Assembly (NCBI RefSeq): GCF_010550675.1
Contig: NZ_JAAGOA010000022.1
Coordinates: forward strand, 1-64,000
Source: Phytoactinopolyspora halotolerans
Lineage (GTDB): Bacteria; Actinomycetota; Actinomycetes; Jiangellales; Jiangellaceae
Direction of reading: 5' to 3'
Length of the DNA stretch: 64,000 nt
The notes under the pieces are model-generated. The model searched no databases, was not told the origin of the DNA, and saw nothing but the letters and a program-made list of their open reading frames with translations. Below are positions 1 through 8,645 of this stretch, piece after piece. Each line of letters opens with the position of its first letter. Within the stretch, counting starts at the first letter, position 1. The translations under genes were made by a program, and so were the position numbers.

Positions 1-234
1 CGTGCGCCCGCAATCCAGAACGGATGCGCACCGCCCGACAGCCACAGCAGACGTGCGGCTGCTTTGCGTGGTAGCGACTGGTCGTGACGCTTGGTGCGTC
101 ACGTCAAGTTGCCCGCGAAAGTTGCACGCGGTACCGCGAAGTCGCTATCGTCATAACTGCGGTGACTCGTCCTCAACCTCTTGAGGGCCTCCCGCCCAGC
201 CTTACGCCCCGCCATGTGCGGGGCGTTCGTGCGT
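1..234. other. Left-edge intergenic stretch with two hairpins
   Basis: I find no convincing gene here; the short open frames lack ribosome sites and recognisable motifs. Two hairpins are visible: CCTCAA/TTGAGG at 171-186 with a 4-nt loop, and a stronger ACGCCCC/GGGGCGT stem at 204-226 with a 9-nt loop. The second lies just past the stop of the minus-strand DUF3800 remnant and could end its transcription. No U tract is present. Confidence 0.4.
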
Positions 235-747
235 CTACGGTACCCATTCCCACTCGTGGACGACTCTTTTCGAGACTCTGCTCCAGATCTGCCGGTTGGC
301 CAGGTCGGCGCGGCGATCTAGCTCAGTTACGCTCATACGCCTGTGATGCATGTAGGCAACAAGATCAACGGCCTGGATCAATCGGCTCGCACGCGACGGC
401 GCAAAGTAGATGGTGTCGACGATCTGTTCGAGCTTGCTGGATCGGTAACCTGGAGTGCCCGCACGGCGGTAATCCCACAGGTTCTGACGATAGGTCTCCT
501 GCCCGTCGATCTCGTCGGCGATGAGCAGCACGCGCTGTTTCGGATCGAATGTGCGCGCATGCGCATCCACTCTCTCCATGACGTGTTGGAGCACGACCCC
601 GTGTGGTCTGGCAGCCTCGCGATAGCGAGCCCTAAGCCGCACCACGTCGACGCCACGTGACCCACAGCGCTCTAACGTAGACAGAAAGCCTGCTGTCAGT
701 CGACGCGGATGGGTGCGTTCTCGACCTTGTCGAGGTACGGTGCTCAC
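235..747 (-). pseudogene. DUF3800 family protein, C-terminal remnant
   Basis: The open frame (170 aa) matches the C-terminal half of DUF3800 proteins, an RNase H-like family of unknown role often found beside mobile or defence genes. The recognisable part is the stretch with LLIADEIDG, the LEQIVDTIYFAPS segment and the terminal LIQAVDLVAYMHHRR helix, about residues 70-135. The family normally begins about 100 residues earlier with a D-E-S-G motif. That part is absent, and the DNA upstream belongs to unrelated gene debris (744-905). The first 30 residues look like non-coding sequence read through. I call it a truncated pseudogene; a very short divergent member is the alternative. Confidence 0.6.
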
Positions 748-905
748 TCACTGTCCAGCTCTGGCATGCACGACTCCGGGCAGTCCGGTGCAGTGGTGCC
801 GTTGGCCGGGTCGTTGTACAACGCGATCTCGTTCGTCCCGGCTTCGAGGGTGAGCACGCGCGATACGGTCGGCACCGACACGCCGGCGAGCTTGGCGACG
901 TCGGT
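744..905 (-). pseudogene. Gene debris: LacI DNA-binding helix joined to a carbohydrate-module tail
   Basis: Reading the minus strand from about 905 gives DVAKLAGVSVPTVSRVL, a textbook LacI helix-turn-helix. It runs at about residue 850 straight into LEAGTNEIALYN and an acidic tail ending PELDSE before TGA at 744-746. The tail resembles the last strand of a carbohydrate-binding module at the end of a glycosidase. No start codon or ribosome site precedes it, and the two halves belong to different protein classes. It therefore looks like a deletion junction between a former LacI gene and a former glycosidase gene. The family of the tail is my inference. Confidence 0.5.
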
Positions 906-968
906 GTCGGCAGGGGCGCGTGTGGATGGTCGTGGCGTCTCCCCACCAGGTGTGCAGCACGCCGGCTG

Positions 969-1742
969 TCAGCGCTCGTATCCGCGCACCCAGTCCACCA
1001 CGAGCGACGGTACCTCGTCGCCTGGAGGGCCAGACGGGAAGTCGAAGACTGCGAGCATCATCTGCATCGGATAGGTCGGCGGCCCCGCGCAACGCCGGAC
1101 CAGAGCGCCATCGATGAAGATCTCGGCGCTGTCCGGTGTCCAATCCACGGCGTACGTATGAAAGGCCGTGACATCGATGGGCAACCGCACGGCTTGGAAG
1201 TCCTCAGCCACGGCGGGATCACGAAAAGGGTGCAGGCCCATGCCTACGGCGGCAGAAACACCGGGCACGACCGCATTGCCGAAGACCTCCATCAGGCAGA
1301 TCTCCGCGGAGCGCTCCGGTATGTCCTCCAATCCGACCATCCAGCACGCCACCATGGCCCGCGGGGTGACCACGCCGCGGGCCCGAATCTCGAGATATCC
1401 GTACTCCGGTGTCCAGCCCCAGAACGTCTCTTGTTCCTCGCGCACCCTGACGCCTTGGCGATAGGGCTGCTGGCCGACAGTGCTGCCGACCGGCCCGGAG
1501 AAGTTGCCGGACTGGACACCGGACACCCGCAGCGGGGGCGAATGATCTCCGGCGCACCACAGACCCTGTTCGGGTGGGATGGTCAGATACAGACAGGAGT
1601 CGCGGACGGCGTACGTGGCCGCGCTCTCCGCCAGGGAACTCCACGCAGGTAGGTAATGCGGCAGCCACACGGTGCGGTCGAGATCTGGCCCGTCGAAATC
1701 ATCCTCGAAGACCAGCCGGCGCGCATCGGGTCGATCGGACAT
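969..1742 (-). CDS. GH16-type glycosidase with altered catalytic motif
   Basis: This is a jelly-roll protein of about 257 aa. It starts with LVFEDDFDG, the usual opening strand of GH16 endoglycosidases, and ends VVDWVRGYE, the usual last strand. GH16 enzymes cut beta-1,3 or beta-1,4 glucans and galactans with the motif E-I-D-x-(x)-E. Here the site reads EICLMEVFG (E147, C149, E152), so nucleophile and acid/base positions remain but the central aspartate is a cysteine. No signal peptide is evident. ATG 1742 is chosen because the fold begins directly after it; ATGs at 1751/1754 are possible. It lies 78 bp after the GH3 gene and is probably co-transcribed with it. Confidence 0.75.
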   Translation of the reverse strand: MSDRPDARRLVFEDDFDGPDLDRTVWLPHYLPAWSSLAESAATYAVRDSCLYLTIPPEQGLWCAGDHSPPLRVSGVQSGNFSGPVGSTVGQQPYRQGVRVREEQETFWGWTPEYGYLEIRARGVVTPRAMVACWMVGLEDIPERSAEICLMEVFGNAVVPGVSAAVGMGLHPFRDPAVAEDFQAVRLPIDVTAFHTYAVDWTPDSAEIFIDGALVRRCAGPPTYPMQMMLAVFDFPSGPPGDEVPSLVVDWVRGYER

Positions 1743-1820
1743 GGATCCCATCATCCGTCCGCGGCCCGATGCGCACCACTGATATCGCACCACCCCTGCG
1801 ACGGTACTGATCGGTTCAGC

Positions 1821-3884
1821 TCAGCGATGACCTTTGGTTCGCAAGCCGTGCCCGTACGGGAAGAGCGGCTCATAGTCCTCGTCGCCGACGTTGATCGGTA
1901 CCTGCTCCTCGCTCCGCGGCCAGGTCATCGGCAACGTCCCGGTGAACGGTCGCTCGCCGAAGAGGACGTCGGCCACGCCGGCACCCTCGCTGCCCGGAAG
2001 CCACGACGCCACCAGCGCATCCATGGAGCCGAGCTGATCGGTGACGATCTGCGGACGGCCGGAGACGATCAGCACCACACACGACTCGACCTCAGCGCAC
2101 ACCGCGTCGATGACTTCCCGGTCCCCCGGTTGCAACGTCAGAGTCTTCTCTTCCTGCTGTTCATGCGTGCACCAGGTGCACACCGGCCCGCCGACGTCGC
2201 CGTAGCCCTCGGCGTACGGAGTCTCCCCGACGACGACGATGCCGACGTCCGCGTCACCGACCGGCGCCGAGGCGTCCTCACTGAATGTGACGTCGGCATC
2301 CGGTGCCACCTCCTGGATGCCTTCGAGGATCGTGGTACCGGGGATGACGTCGCCCGACTGCCCCTGCCAGGTGATCGTCCAGCCGCCGGCCTGGTTGCCG
2401 ATGTCGTCGGCGTTGCGGCCGGCGACGTAGATGTCGCCGTCGCGGTCCAGCGGCAGCACGTCGTCGTCGTTCTTCAGCAGGACCTGCGAGTCCGCGACCG
2501 CGCGCCTGGCCAGTGCCCGATGCTCCGCGCTTCCGACCTCGTCCACATGGTCCTTCGTGGCGTAGGGCTGCTCGAACAGCCCGAGCTGGAATTTGACACG
2601 CAGGATTCGCGACACCGCATCATCGATGCGCTCCATGCTCACCCGACCGGCGTCGACCTCCGCGAGCAGCAGATCCTGGAACTCCTCGGCGCTGAAGGGC
2701 TCCATGAACATGTCGATGCCCGCGTTGACGGCGGTACGCACCTTGTACGGCGTGAGGCCGTCGTCGTCGGGATTGTCCGGATCCGGGATCTGGTGGATGC
2801 CCTCCCAGTCCGAGAGGACGAACCCACGGAAACGGTAGTCGTCTTTGAGCACACCCGTGATGAGCTCGGCATTGGCGTGCATCCTGATCGGGTTGCCGAC
2901 GCCGTCCTCGGTCCAGTCCACGCTGGAGAACGACGGCATGACGGTGCGCACGTTGTGCCGCAGAACGGCGGGACGGTATGGCGCCAGGTGGATGTCCTCG
3001 AAGTCGTCCCGGTCGGTCACCGTGATGCCCTGATCGATCGTGAACGCCCGCTCATCCCACGGCAGATCCTCGTTCTCTTCGGCGATCTCCTCGTCGAACT
3101 CGGTGCCGCCGTCGCCGGCGTAATGCTTCGCGGTCGCGACGACGCGGTCGTCCGGGACCGGCCCGCGCCGGTGGCCCTGCAGGCCGTCGACGATCGTCGC
3201 CATCCGCCGGACCAGGTCTGGATCCTCGCTGAAACTCTCGTACGTCCGTCCCCAGCGTTCGTCACGGGCGACGCATAGGCACGGCCCGAAGTTCCACGGG
3301 ACGCCGGTGGCACGCATCTCCGCGGCGGTGGCCTCCCCGATCGCCCTCGCCAGGCGGGGATCGCCGGTCGCGCCGAGGCCGATGTTGTGCGGGAACACCG
3401 TGGCGCCGTACACGTTGGCGTGCCCGTGCACGGCGTCGGTGCCGTAGATGATCGGGATGCCCAACCGCGTGCCCAGGGCCTGTTCCTGGAACTCGTTGAC
3501 CATGTCCACCCACGCCTCGGGGGTGTTGGGCGTCGGCGTCGAGCCGCCCCCGGACAGTACCGAACCGAGCTGCCAATCCGCGACCAACGACGGGTCGTCG
3601 GCGACGGCGCCGCGCTCGGCCTGCGTCATCTGGCCGATCTTCTCTTCGAGCGTCATACGCCCGAGCAGATCCTCGACGCGCCGGTGGACCGGCAGCGTCG
3701 GGTTCAGGTACGCAGGATCGGATGAACCGTGCCGTCCCGAGTCCGGCGACGACGCGCGCGCCGTGCCGGCCGCCGGACGGTCTGAGCCGGTACGAACATC
3801 GCCGGCCGAGCCGTCGGCGGACGAAACCAGCGACAAGGTCAGCATTCCGGTTCCGATGAATGCGATAAGCGAGCGGGATCGCAT
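1821..3884 (-). CDS. Secreted GH3 beta-glucosidase
   Basis: This 687-aa exported retaining glycosidase of family GH3 releases beta-linked glucose or xylose from oligosaccharide ends. A signal peptide (MRSRSLIAFIGTGMLTLSL) is followed by a low-complexity linker. The N-terminal barrel has KHYAGDGGT and GFVLSDWEG, with Asp359 as the expected nucleophile, and the alpha/beta sandwich has LLKNDDDVLPL. The end PLFPYGHGL is typical of GH3. ATG 3884 is preceded by GGGGAGGG; an ATG 45 bp earlier would bury the signal sequence. With the downstream GH16 gene it forms a likely two-gene glucan-degrading unit. It lacks the LacI operator word seen at 7.4, 8.5 and 14.1 kb. Confidence 0.92.
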   Translation of the reverse strand: MRSRSLIAFIGTGMLTLSLVSSADGSAGDVRTGSDRPAAGTARASSPDSGRHGSSDPAYLNPTLPVHRRVEDLLGRMTLEEKIGQMTQAERGAVADDPSLVADWQLGSVLSGGGSTPTPNTPEAWVDMVNEFQEQALGTRLGIPIIYGTDAVHGHANVYGATVFPHNIGLGATGDPRLARAIGEATAAEMRATGVPWNFGPCLCVARDERWGRTYESFSEDPDLVRRMATIVDGLQGHRRGPVPDDRVVATAKHYAGDGGTEFDEEIAEENEDLPWDERAFTIDQGITVTDRDDFEDIHLAPYRPAVLRHNVRTVMPSFSSVDWTEDGVGNPIRMHANAELITGVLKDDYRFRGFVLSDWEGIHQIPDPDNPDDDGLTPYKVRTAVNAGIDMFMEPFSAEEFQDLLLAEVDAGRVSMERIDDAVSRILRVKFQLGLFEQPYATKDHVDEVGSAEHRALARRAVADSQVLLKNDDDVLPLDRDGDIYVAGRNADDIGNQAGGWTITWQGQSGDVIPGTTILEGIQEVAPDADVTFSEDASAPVGDADVGIVVVGETPYAEGYGDVGGPVCTWCTHEQQEEKTLTLQPGDREVIDAVCAEVESCVVLIVSGRPQIVTDQLGSMDALVASWLPGSEGAGVADVLFGERPFTGTLPMTWPRSEEQVPINVGDEDYEPLFPYGHGLRTKGHR

Positions 3885-4056
3885 GGTGCCCTCCCCACAT
3901 CGGAGCGATCCGTGCGCTGGCTTGGCCAAGACCTAGCGTTTCCGCCCGCCATACTCGTCGTGAGTCTCAGCAACGTCAAGATGTCCGTTCTGTCTCGTTC
4001 GCATCTATACGGTGGTACCTCGCGCGGGCGCACCGTCATGCTCGCGGAGAGCGCGC

Positions 4057-4806
4057 CTACGGGATGAGCGGTGGCTCCTGTACCGCCGGCTTACGCCGCA
4101 CCAGCCAGCTGGCCCCGACGAGGCCGATCAACGCCAGCAGACCGCCTGCGATGCCGTCGACGATGTAGTGATTGGCGGTCAGCACGATCGCAAGGAACAT
4201 CAAGACCGGCATGGCAATGCCGAAGACCTTGCCCCACCGACTGGTCGAGAGGGTGGCCCATGCGATGCCCATAAGCAGATTCCACCCCAGATGGAGGCTC
4301 GGCATCGCGGCGTACTGGTTGGTGAACCCGGGCGGCTGCAGGACCCGGTAGGCGTTGGTGTGCTCGGTCACGGTATCGATGAACCCGAGATCGGCAAGGA
4401 AGCGGGGCGGTGCAACCGGAAACGAGGCGAAGATCACCAATCCGATGGCGCCCGAGATCAGCAGCGCGTTGCGGAACAACGGGAATGCCGGCCGGTGCCA
4501 GGCCAGGATCCATATCAGCGTTCCGACCACCACCGGCCAATGGCCGTACATATAGATGCCGTTGAGCACATCGACCAGCCAGCCGTGATCGGTGATGCGC
4601 GCCTGGAGGTCCGGCTCCACAAAGAGTCCGATGCTTCGTTCGAAGCCGATGACGCGGTCGGAGTTGTCGAATGCCAGGTCGGCTCGGCCGTCGATGAAGC
4701 CGCGAACCAGGAAGTACAGAAAGACCGCGGTGGCCACGATGAGGATCTCGCGGGAGACCGTCCGGGCTCGATCACCTGGCTGCCAGGCGATTCCCCCGAT
4801 ATGCAC
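4057..4806 (-). CDS. PAP2-superfamily membrane phosphatase
   Basis: This 249-aa integral membrane protein has about six hydrophobic helices. It carries the PAP2 signature in the form found in actinobacterial inositol-phosphotransferase-like members: MPSLHLGWN at about residues 165-173 and NHYIVDGIAG near residue 215, which supply the two catalytic histidines and the aspartate. These enzymes remove or transfer phosphate on lipid or polyprenyl substrates at the outer membrane face. The GTG start at 4806 is supported by GGGAGGAT seven bases upstream. Neighbours are a GH3 gene downstream and an oxidoreductase upstream, so its role in the glycan locus is unclear. Substrate is unknown. Confidence 0.85.
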   Translation of the reverse strand: MHIGGIAWQPGDRARTVSREILIVATAVFLYFLVRGFIDGRADLAFDNSDRVIGFERSIGLFVEPDLQARITDHGWLVDVLNGIYMYGHWPVVVGTLIWILAWHRPAFPLFRNALLISGAIGLVIFASFPVAPPRFLADLGFIDTVTEHTNAYRVLQPPGFTNQYAAMPSLHLGWNLLMGIAWATLSTSRWGKVFGIAMPVLMFLAIVLTANHYIVDGIAGGLLALIGLVGASWLVRRKPAVQEPPLIP

Positions 4807-5050
4807 CTATCCTCCCGAACGCAACCACCGACCACTGACCACCCCGTCACAACACCGGTGCACCGTCGGCGATTCCTCCGCCAGGCCAAGATGCGGCCGT
4901 CGTGATGGCGGCCGGTCGGGATTTGAGGCTTGCTTCACGATACAACCAGTGCATGTGCTCCGTAGGCATTGAGGGTGCGAGGTCGTACGTGGGTCGTCAG
5001 GCGCGGCTCGCCTCGCCGGTGTTTCACACGCGTCGGCTTCCGACCATCCG

Positions 5051-7294
5051 TCACGGCGACTCCGCATATGCCCGGATCTCGATGATCTCCGCCCGCGGGA
5101 TGCCCCATGTGGTCTCTACCACCACCCGGATGGCGCTGGTGCGGACAACCTCTCCGAGCCGGTGGATCCGGTGACGCCTGCGGTTGGCGCGCACCCTCGC
5201 GATGACCTTCCACGCGCCGTCGCCGCCGCACGCCTCGAGACGGTAGTCGCGGACCAGCTGTGGCGGCGCGCGGAACTCCGTGCGGTGGTGGTGCAGATTG
5301 ATGAGATCCTCGTTCACATCGTCGTTGAACGTCAGTCTGATCTCGGCGATGTCGGCCTCGTCATCGAAGGACAACTGCAGCCATTGCTCGGCGTAGGGAA
5401 GCATCGGCCCGGATGCCCACAGATTCGGTCCACCGTACGGCCGCGTGTATCCGTTGAGCGCTTTGCCCGCGGCATATGCGTCGGTCGCACCCTCGACGGC
5501 AACAGCCAAACACATCCGCTGCGACGCAAGTGGCCTCCACTCCAGCACCGGTTGCGGCCGGTCGGCGGGACGACGGAGCGGCTGCCGGGTGAAGCTCAGC
5601 ACGCCGTACGGCGCCGTCGTGCCGGCGTGCAATGTGACGTCCGGGTTGGCGCGGACGACGACGAAGACGTTCCGCGGATCCGAATCAGGGACCGCTACCG
5701 GCACGGCCACACGTTGATCGTTTCCGCGTTCGACCGGAACCTCCACCGCGCCCATGAGCGTCGCCGGGACGTAGTTCTGCGGCTGACCCGTCTCATAGAC
5801 CTCGACATTCAGCTGCGAATCCGCGTCTGCGTCCAGCACGATGCTCAGCCCGGCGAACCCCGGATCCGCCGGGATCACCACCCCGGCATCGGAGTGGAGT
5901 CGGTGCCGGAGCTCACCCGGGTCGACCTCGATCGAGGTGAGCGTGCTGGATGCTGTCACCGTCGCCGAACGTGCCAGATCCGCTTCATCGGTGTTCCGAA
6001 TGCCTAGCACCGATCCGTCCTGCCTCAGCAACGTCTGCTGCAGGAGCGTCGTGTGCGACCGGCCGAGTTCGCGCGGGGAGAATGCACGGTCGGCGCAGAG
6101 CGCCGCGGCAGTACCGGTCGCTTCCCCAACCGTCGCGCAGGTAGCCATCACCCGCGTGGTGCCGAATGCCACATGGCTGGCCGAGATGTCCCTTCCGGCG
6201 AACATCAGATTCTCCACGTTCACCGAGTACAGGCACCGGTACGGAATGTGATAGCTGCCATCGATGTGCAGGTGCTTCGAGCCGGAATCGGCCGCGTACA
6301 TTCCCTCGGGTGGATGTAAATCGATCGACCATCCGCCGAAGGCTACTCGGTCATCGAAGAGCTCCTGGTCGAGCACCTCGTTCTGGGTGAGCATGTGATC
6401 CCCGACAAACCGCCGATATTCACGCTTTCCAGGAATGGAACCGACCCATTCCAAAGTCATGGTGTCGGCATCGAATTTGCCCGAGTTCTTAATGTAGTCC
6501 CAGATGCCGTAGATGACGGACCATAGCTCGTCACGTATGCGTTCGTTCTCGTGCACGGTGTCGAGTTCCCCGCCCCACTCGATCCACCAGTACGCGCAGC
6601 CGTTGTCACCGGATCGGATCACCCGCTTCTCCGGGATGGACGTCTGTGTGATGTCCTTGGCGAACGACGGCGGGACGTACTCGACGTTCTCACCGGCATC
6701 CTTCGTGTAGAACAGCAGGGTGCTGCCGAGCGTAATATCGTCGGCCACCTCCGGCGCCCACTCTTCCCCGAATTCGTGGCGTGCCTCGCGGCCGATCCGA
6801 TACTGCGCACCTGCGAGATAGCCGACCAGTCCGTCCCCCGTGCAATCCAAGAAAATCGGGCTCTCGAATCGCGTCGACAATTCGGAGCCCATGGTCCAGC
6901 CGCTCACCGACTCGATCCGTCGACGGCCCCGAGGTCCGGTCGCACTGACCTCACGCACATCGGTATTCAGAAACAGGCTGATATTCGACTCCGCCCGTAC
7001 CGTGTCAAGGATCAGCGCATCCCACAGATATGGATTGCCTTCTGGGTTGCGGTACTGGTTCTCAACGAACAGCTCACCCATGATTCCGCCCTCCCGGGCG
7101 AACCTGTGCACGCCATGTGCCGTCGCTCCCACCACCCACACCCGTACTTCGCTGGACGAGTTGCCACCCAGGACCGGACGGTTCGTGATCAAACACACGC
7201 GCCTGCCGAGCCGCGCTGCGGCCACTGCCGCGCAGACGCCGGCCAAGCCGCCACCGACGACCGTGACGTCGGAATGTACCCGTTGTTCCCGCAC
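5051..7294 (-). CDS. FAD-dependent oxidoreductase with C-terminal discoidin-like domain
   Basis: This 747-aa protein opens with a Rossmann FAD-binding motif (DVTVVGGGLAGVCAAVAAA, about residues 8-26) and continues as a PF12831-type oxidoreductase (LGGNSSSEVRV, DCTGDG, NLMFAGRDIS). The last 170 residues form a beta-rich, discoidin/F5-8-like module with a W-x-QLSFDD strand, a usual carbohydrate-contacting fold. There is no signal peptide. I chose GTG 7294 because GGAG lies 8-11 bases upstream; the frame stays open to 7390 but would run through the LacI promoter. Relatives are common in plant-polysaccharide loci, yet the substrate is undefined. Shared control with the glycosidase and importer units suggests a step in oxidising an imported sugar. 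Confidence 0.8.
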   Translation of the reverse strand: MREQRVHSDVTVVGGGLAGVCAAVAAARLGRRVCLITNRPVLGGNSSSEVRVWVVGATAHGVHRFAREGGIMGELFVENQYRNPEGNPYLWDALILDTVRAESNISLFLNTDVREVSATGPRGRRRIESVSGWTMGSELSTRFESPIFLDCTGDGLVGYLAGAQYRIGREARHEFGEEWAPEVADDITLGSTLLFYTKDAGENVEYVPPSFAKDITQTSIPEKRVIRSGDNGCAYWWIEWGGELDTVHENERIRDELWSVIYGIWDYIKNSGKFDADTMTLEWVGSIPGKREYRRFVGDHMLTQNEVLDQELFDDRVAFGGWSIDLHPPEGMYAADSGSKHLHIDGSYHIPYRCLYSVNVENLMFAGRDISASHVAFGTTRVMATCATVGEATGTAAALCADRAFSPRELGRSHTTLLQQTLLRQDGSVLGIRNTDEADLARSATVTASSTLTSIEVDPGELRHRLHSDAGVVIPADPGFAGLSIVLDADADSQLNVEVYETGQPQNYVPATLMGAVEVPVERGNDQRVAVPVAVPDSDPRNVFVVVRANPDVTLHAGTTAPYGVLSFTRQPLRRPADRPQPVLEWRPLASQRMCLAVAVEGATDAYAAGKALNGYTRPYGGPNLWASGPMLPYAEQWLQLSFDDEADIAEIRLTFNDDVNEDLINLHHHRTEFRAPPQLVRDYRLEACGGDGAWKVIARVRANRRRHRIHRLGEVVRTSAIRVVVETTWGIPRAEIIEIRAYAESP

Positions 7295-7360
7295 GACTTC
7301 CGCTCCATCTCGCCCGAGTCTCGTGACCGCCGGTCCGTTCAGCCAGCGGGTGTCAGCGCA

Positions 7361-7390
7361 AGTCTGCCCACAGCTGTTAGCACACGTCAA
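7361..7390 (-). promoter_or_regulatory. LacI-controlled promoter of the FAD oxidoreductase
   Basis: On the minus strand there is TTGACG (7385-7390), an 18-bp spacer and CAGACT (7361-7366). The spacer contains TGCTAACAGCTGT, matching the half-site word found at the two other LacI promoters of this locus. The predicted transcript starts near 7354, about 60 bases ahead of the GTG start. Binding by one or both neighbouring LacI proteins is inferred from the shared word. Confidence 0.65.
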
Positions 7391-7436
7391 GGGGCCGATG
7401 TGTGGGCGCTCGTACCGCTCTCGACCCCTAGACGAG

Positions 7437-8486
7437 TCAGTCCGGCACGCCAGCCGAGGATTGGCGGACGACGAGTTCGGTCGGCAGCTCCACGGAGCCG
7501 ACTCCGTCTCGTTCGCCGTTCATCTGCCCGACGAGCATCGTCACGGCACGCACCCCTACCTCGTGTAACGGCCATCGCACGCTGGTGAGCGGCGGCGTCA
7601 GATACGCACACATGGGGAAGTCGCCGAACCCCACCAACGCGATGTCATCGGGAATCCGCCGGCCGGACTCGTGGATGGCATGCATCGCACCCACCGCCAT
7701 CCAGTCGTTACCCGCATGCACCGCGGTGGCATCGGGCCAACGGTCGAGCGCTTCCATCGTCGCCCGGTACCCATGCTGGGAACTCCAGGTCCATGGCCCG
7801 GGATCGATGTGCCGTGGTGGCGACAACCCGCGGGAGGTGAATTCGTCGGCGAACGCACGCAGCCTGGGGAGCGGCTCGCCTCCTCCAGTCGCGCCCGCCA
7901 CCATCACCACCTCGGTACGTCCGCCGTCGATCAAGTGTCTCGCAGCTTCGCGCAGCCCACCGCACTCATCCGTGCTGATGCTCCCTACCTGATCCAGCGG
8001 GAGATCGCCGGCCTGCACGCCCAGGCCGATGTGCACAACGGGCGTCCGCCAATCAGCCAGCTCGCGCGCCAGCCAGTCCAGGTTATGCACCACGACGCCG
8101 TCCACCTGAGCATCTCGCAGGACGCCGAACACGTCGTAGGACTGCGATTCCAAGACCGGTGGCAGGAACTTCACCGTATGCTGGCGTCGTGTCGCCCCTT
8201 CGACCGCCCCCACCATGACGTCCTCGAAGATGGGCAGCCGCAGTTTGGACGGCGGGTGCGTAGTGACGACGCCGACGGTCAGGTGTCGCTGCCCCACCAT
8301 CGCGCGCGCCGCGGAGTTCGGCACATATCGCAGCGTGGCGGCGGCGTCGCGGATCCGCTCCTGGATTTCCTTCGACAGCCGTAACTCGTCGCCCCGGCCA
8401 TTCAGCACGAGCGAAACAGCGCTCGGCGACACACCAGCCAGTTTGGCGACATCCGCTCTCGACACGGCACGAGCTCGAGTAGGCAC
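7437..8486 (-). CDS. LacI family repressor, copy 1
   Basis: This 349-aa LacI/GalR regulator has an N-terminal helix-turn-helix (DVAKLAGVSPSAVSLVLNG, residues 12-30), the hinge helix YVPNSAARAMVG and a periplasmic-binding-protein-like sugar sensor ending in the ELVVRQSS strand. It closely resembles the second LacI at 12,946-14,049, for instance RRIPDD(I/V)A(L/V)VGFGDFP, so the pair arose by duplication. The start is GTG 8486 with GAAGGAG about 10 bases upstream. It is divergent from the lectin-glycosidase pair. A perfect 16-bp palindrome in the shared intergenic region (8550-8565) is the probable operator, implying autoregulation. Confidence 0.93.
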   Translation of the reverse strand: MPTRARAVSRADVAKLAGVSPSAVSLVLNGRGDELRLSKEIQERIRDAAATLRYVPNSAARAMVGQRHLTVGVVTTHPPSKLRLPIFEDVMVGAVEGATRRQHTVKFLPPVLESQSYDVFGVLRDAQVDGVVVHNLDWLARELADWRTPVVHIGLGVQAGDLPLDQVGSISTDECGGLREAARHLIDGGRTEVVMVAGATGGGEPLPRLRAFADEFTSRGLSPPRHIDPGPWTWSSQHGYRATMEALDRWPDATAVHAGNDWMAVGAMHAIHESGRRIPDDIALVGFGDFPMCAYLTPPLTSVRWPLHEVGVRAVTMLVGQMNGERDGVGSVELPTELVVRQSSAGVPD

Positions 8487-8514
8487 GGCCCCGCAACTCC
8501 TTCATGAGCAACCC

Positions 8515-8565
8515 TTGACGGATGTTAGCAGGGACCTGCACACTGCAAGGCTAACAGCTGTTAGC
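8515..8565 (+). promoter_or_regulatory. LacI-controlled promoter with perfect palindromic operator
   Basis: TTGACG (8515-8520), 18-bp spacer and CACACT (8539-8544) form a promoter for the lectin-glycosidase gene at 8646. The spacer carries TGTTAGCA (8523-8530). Just downstream lies the perfect palindrome GCTAACAGCTGTTAGC (8550-8565). Two operator words suggest cooperative repression by a LacI dimer of dimers. The same layout recurs at 14,141-14,190 and on the minus strand at 7,361-7,390. Confidence 0.75.
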
Positions 8566-8645
8566 ACGCGTGATCGATCCTCATCCGGAACCGCTGGTTT
8601 CACTACGCGCTCCTCGCGCTTACACCGAGGGAAGGGATTATTCGT

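Noticed and set aside
2-524. Short plus-strand frames at the left edge
   Set aside because: They lack ribosome sites and motifs and are antisense to the DUF3800 remnant.
1656-3278. Long plus-strand frame of 540 codons opposite the GH3 gene
   Set aside because: High-GC shadow of the GH3 gene: no domain, arginine/valine-rich.
3950-3979. A LacI-type promoter before the GH3 gene
   Set aside because: TTGACG is present but the -10 is weak and the spacer has no TGYTARCA word.
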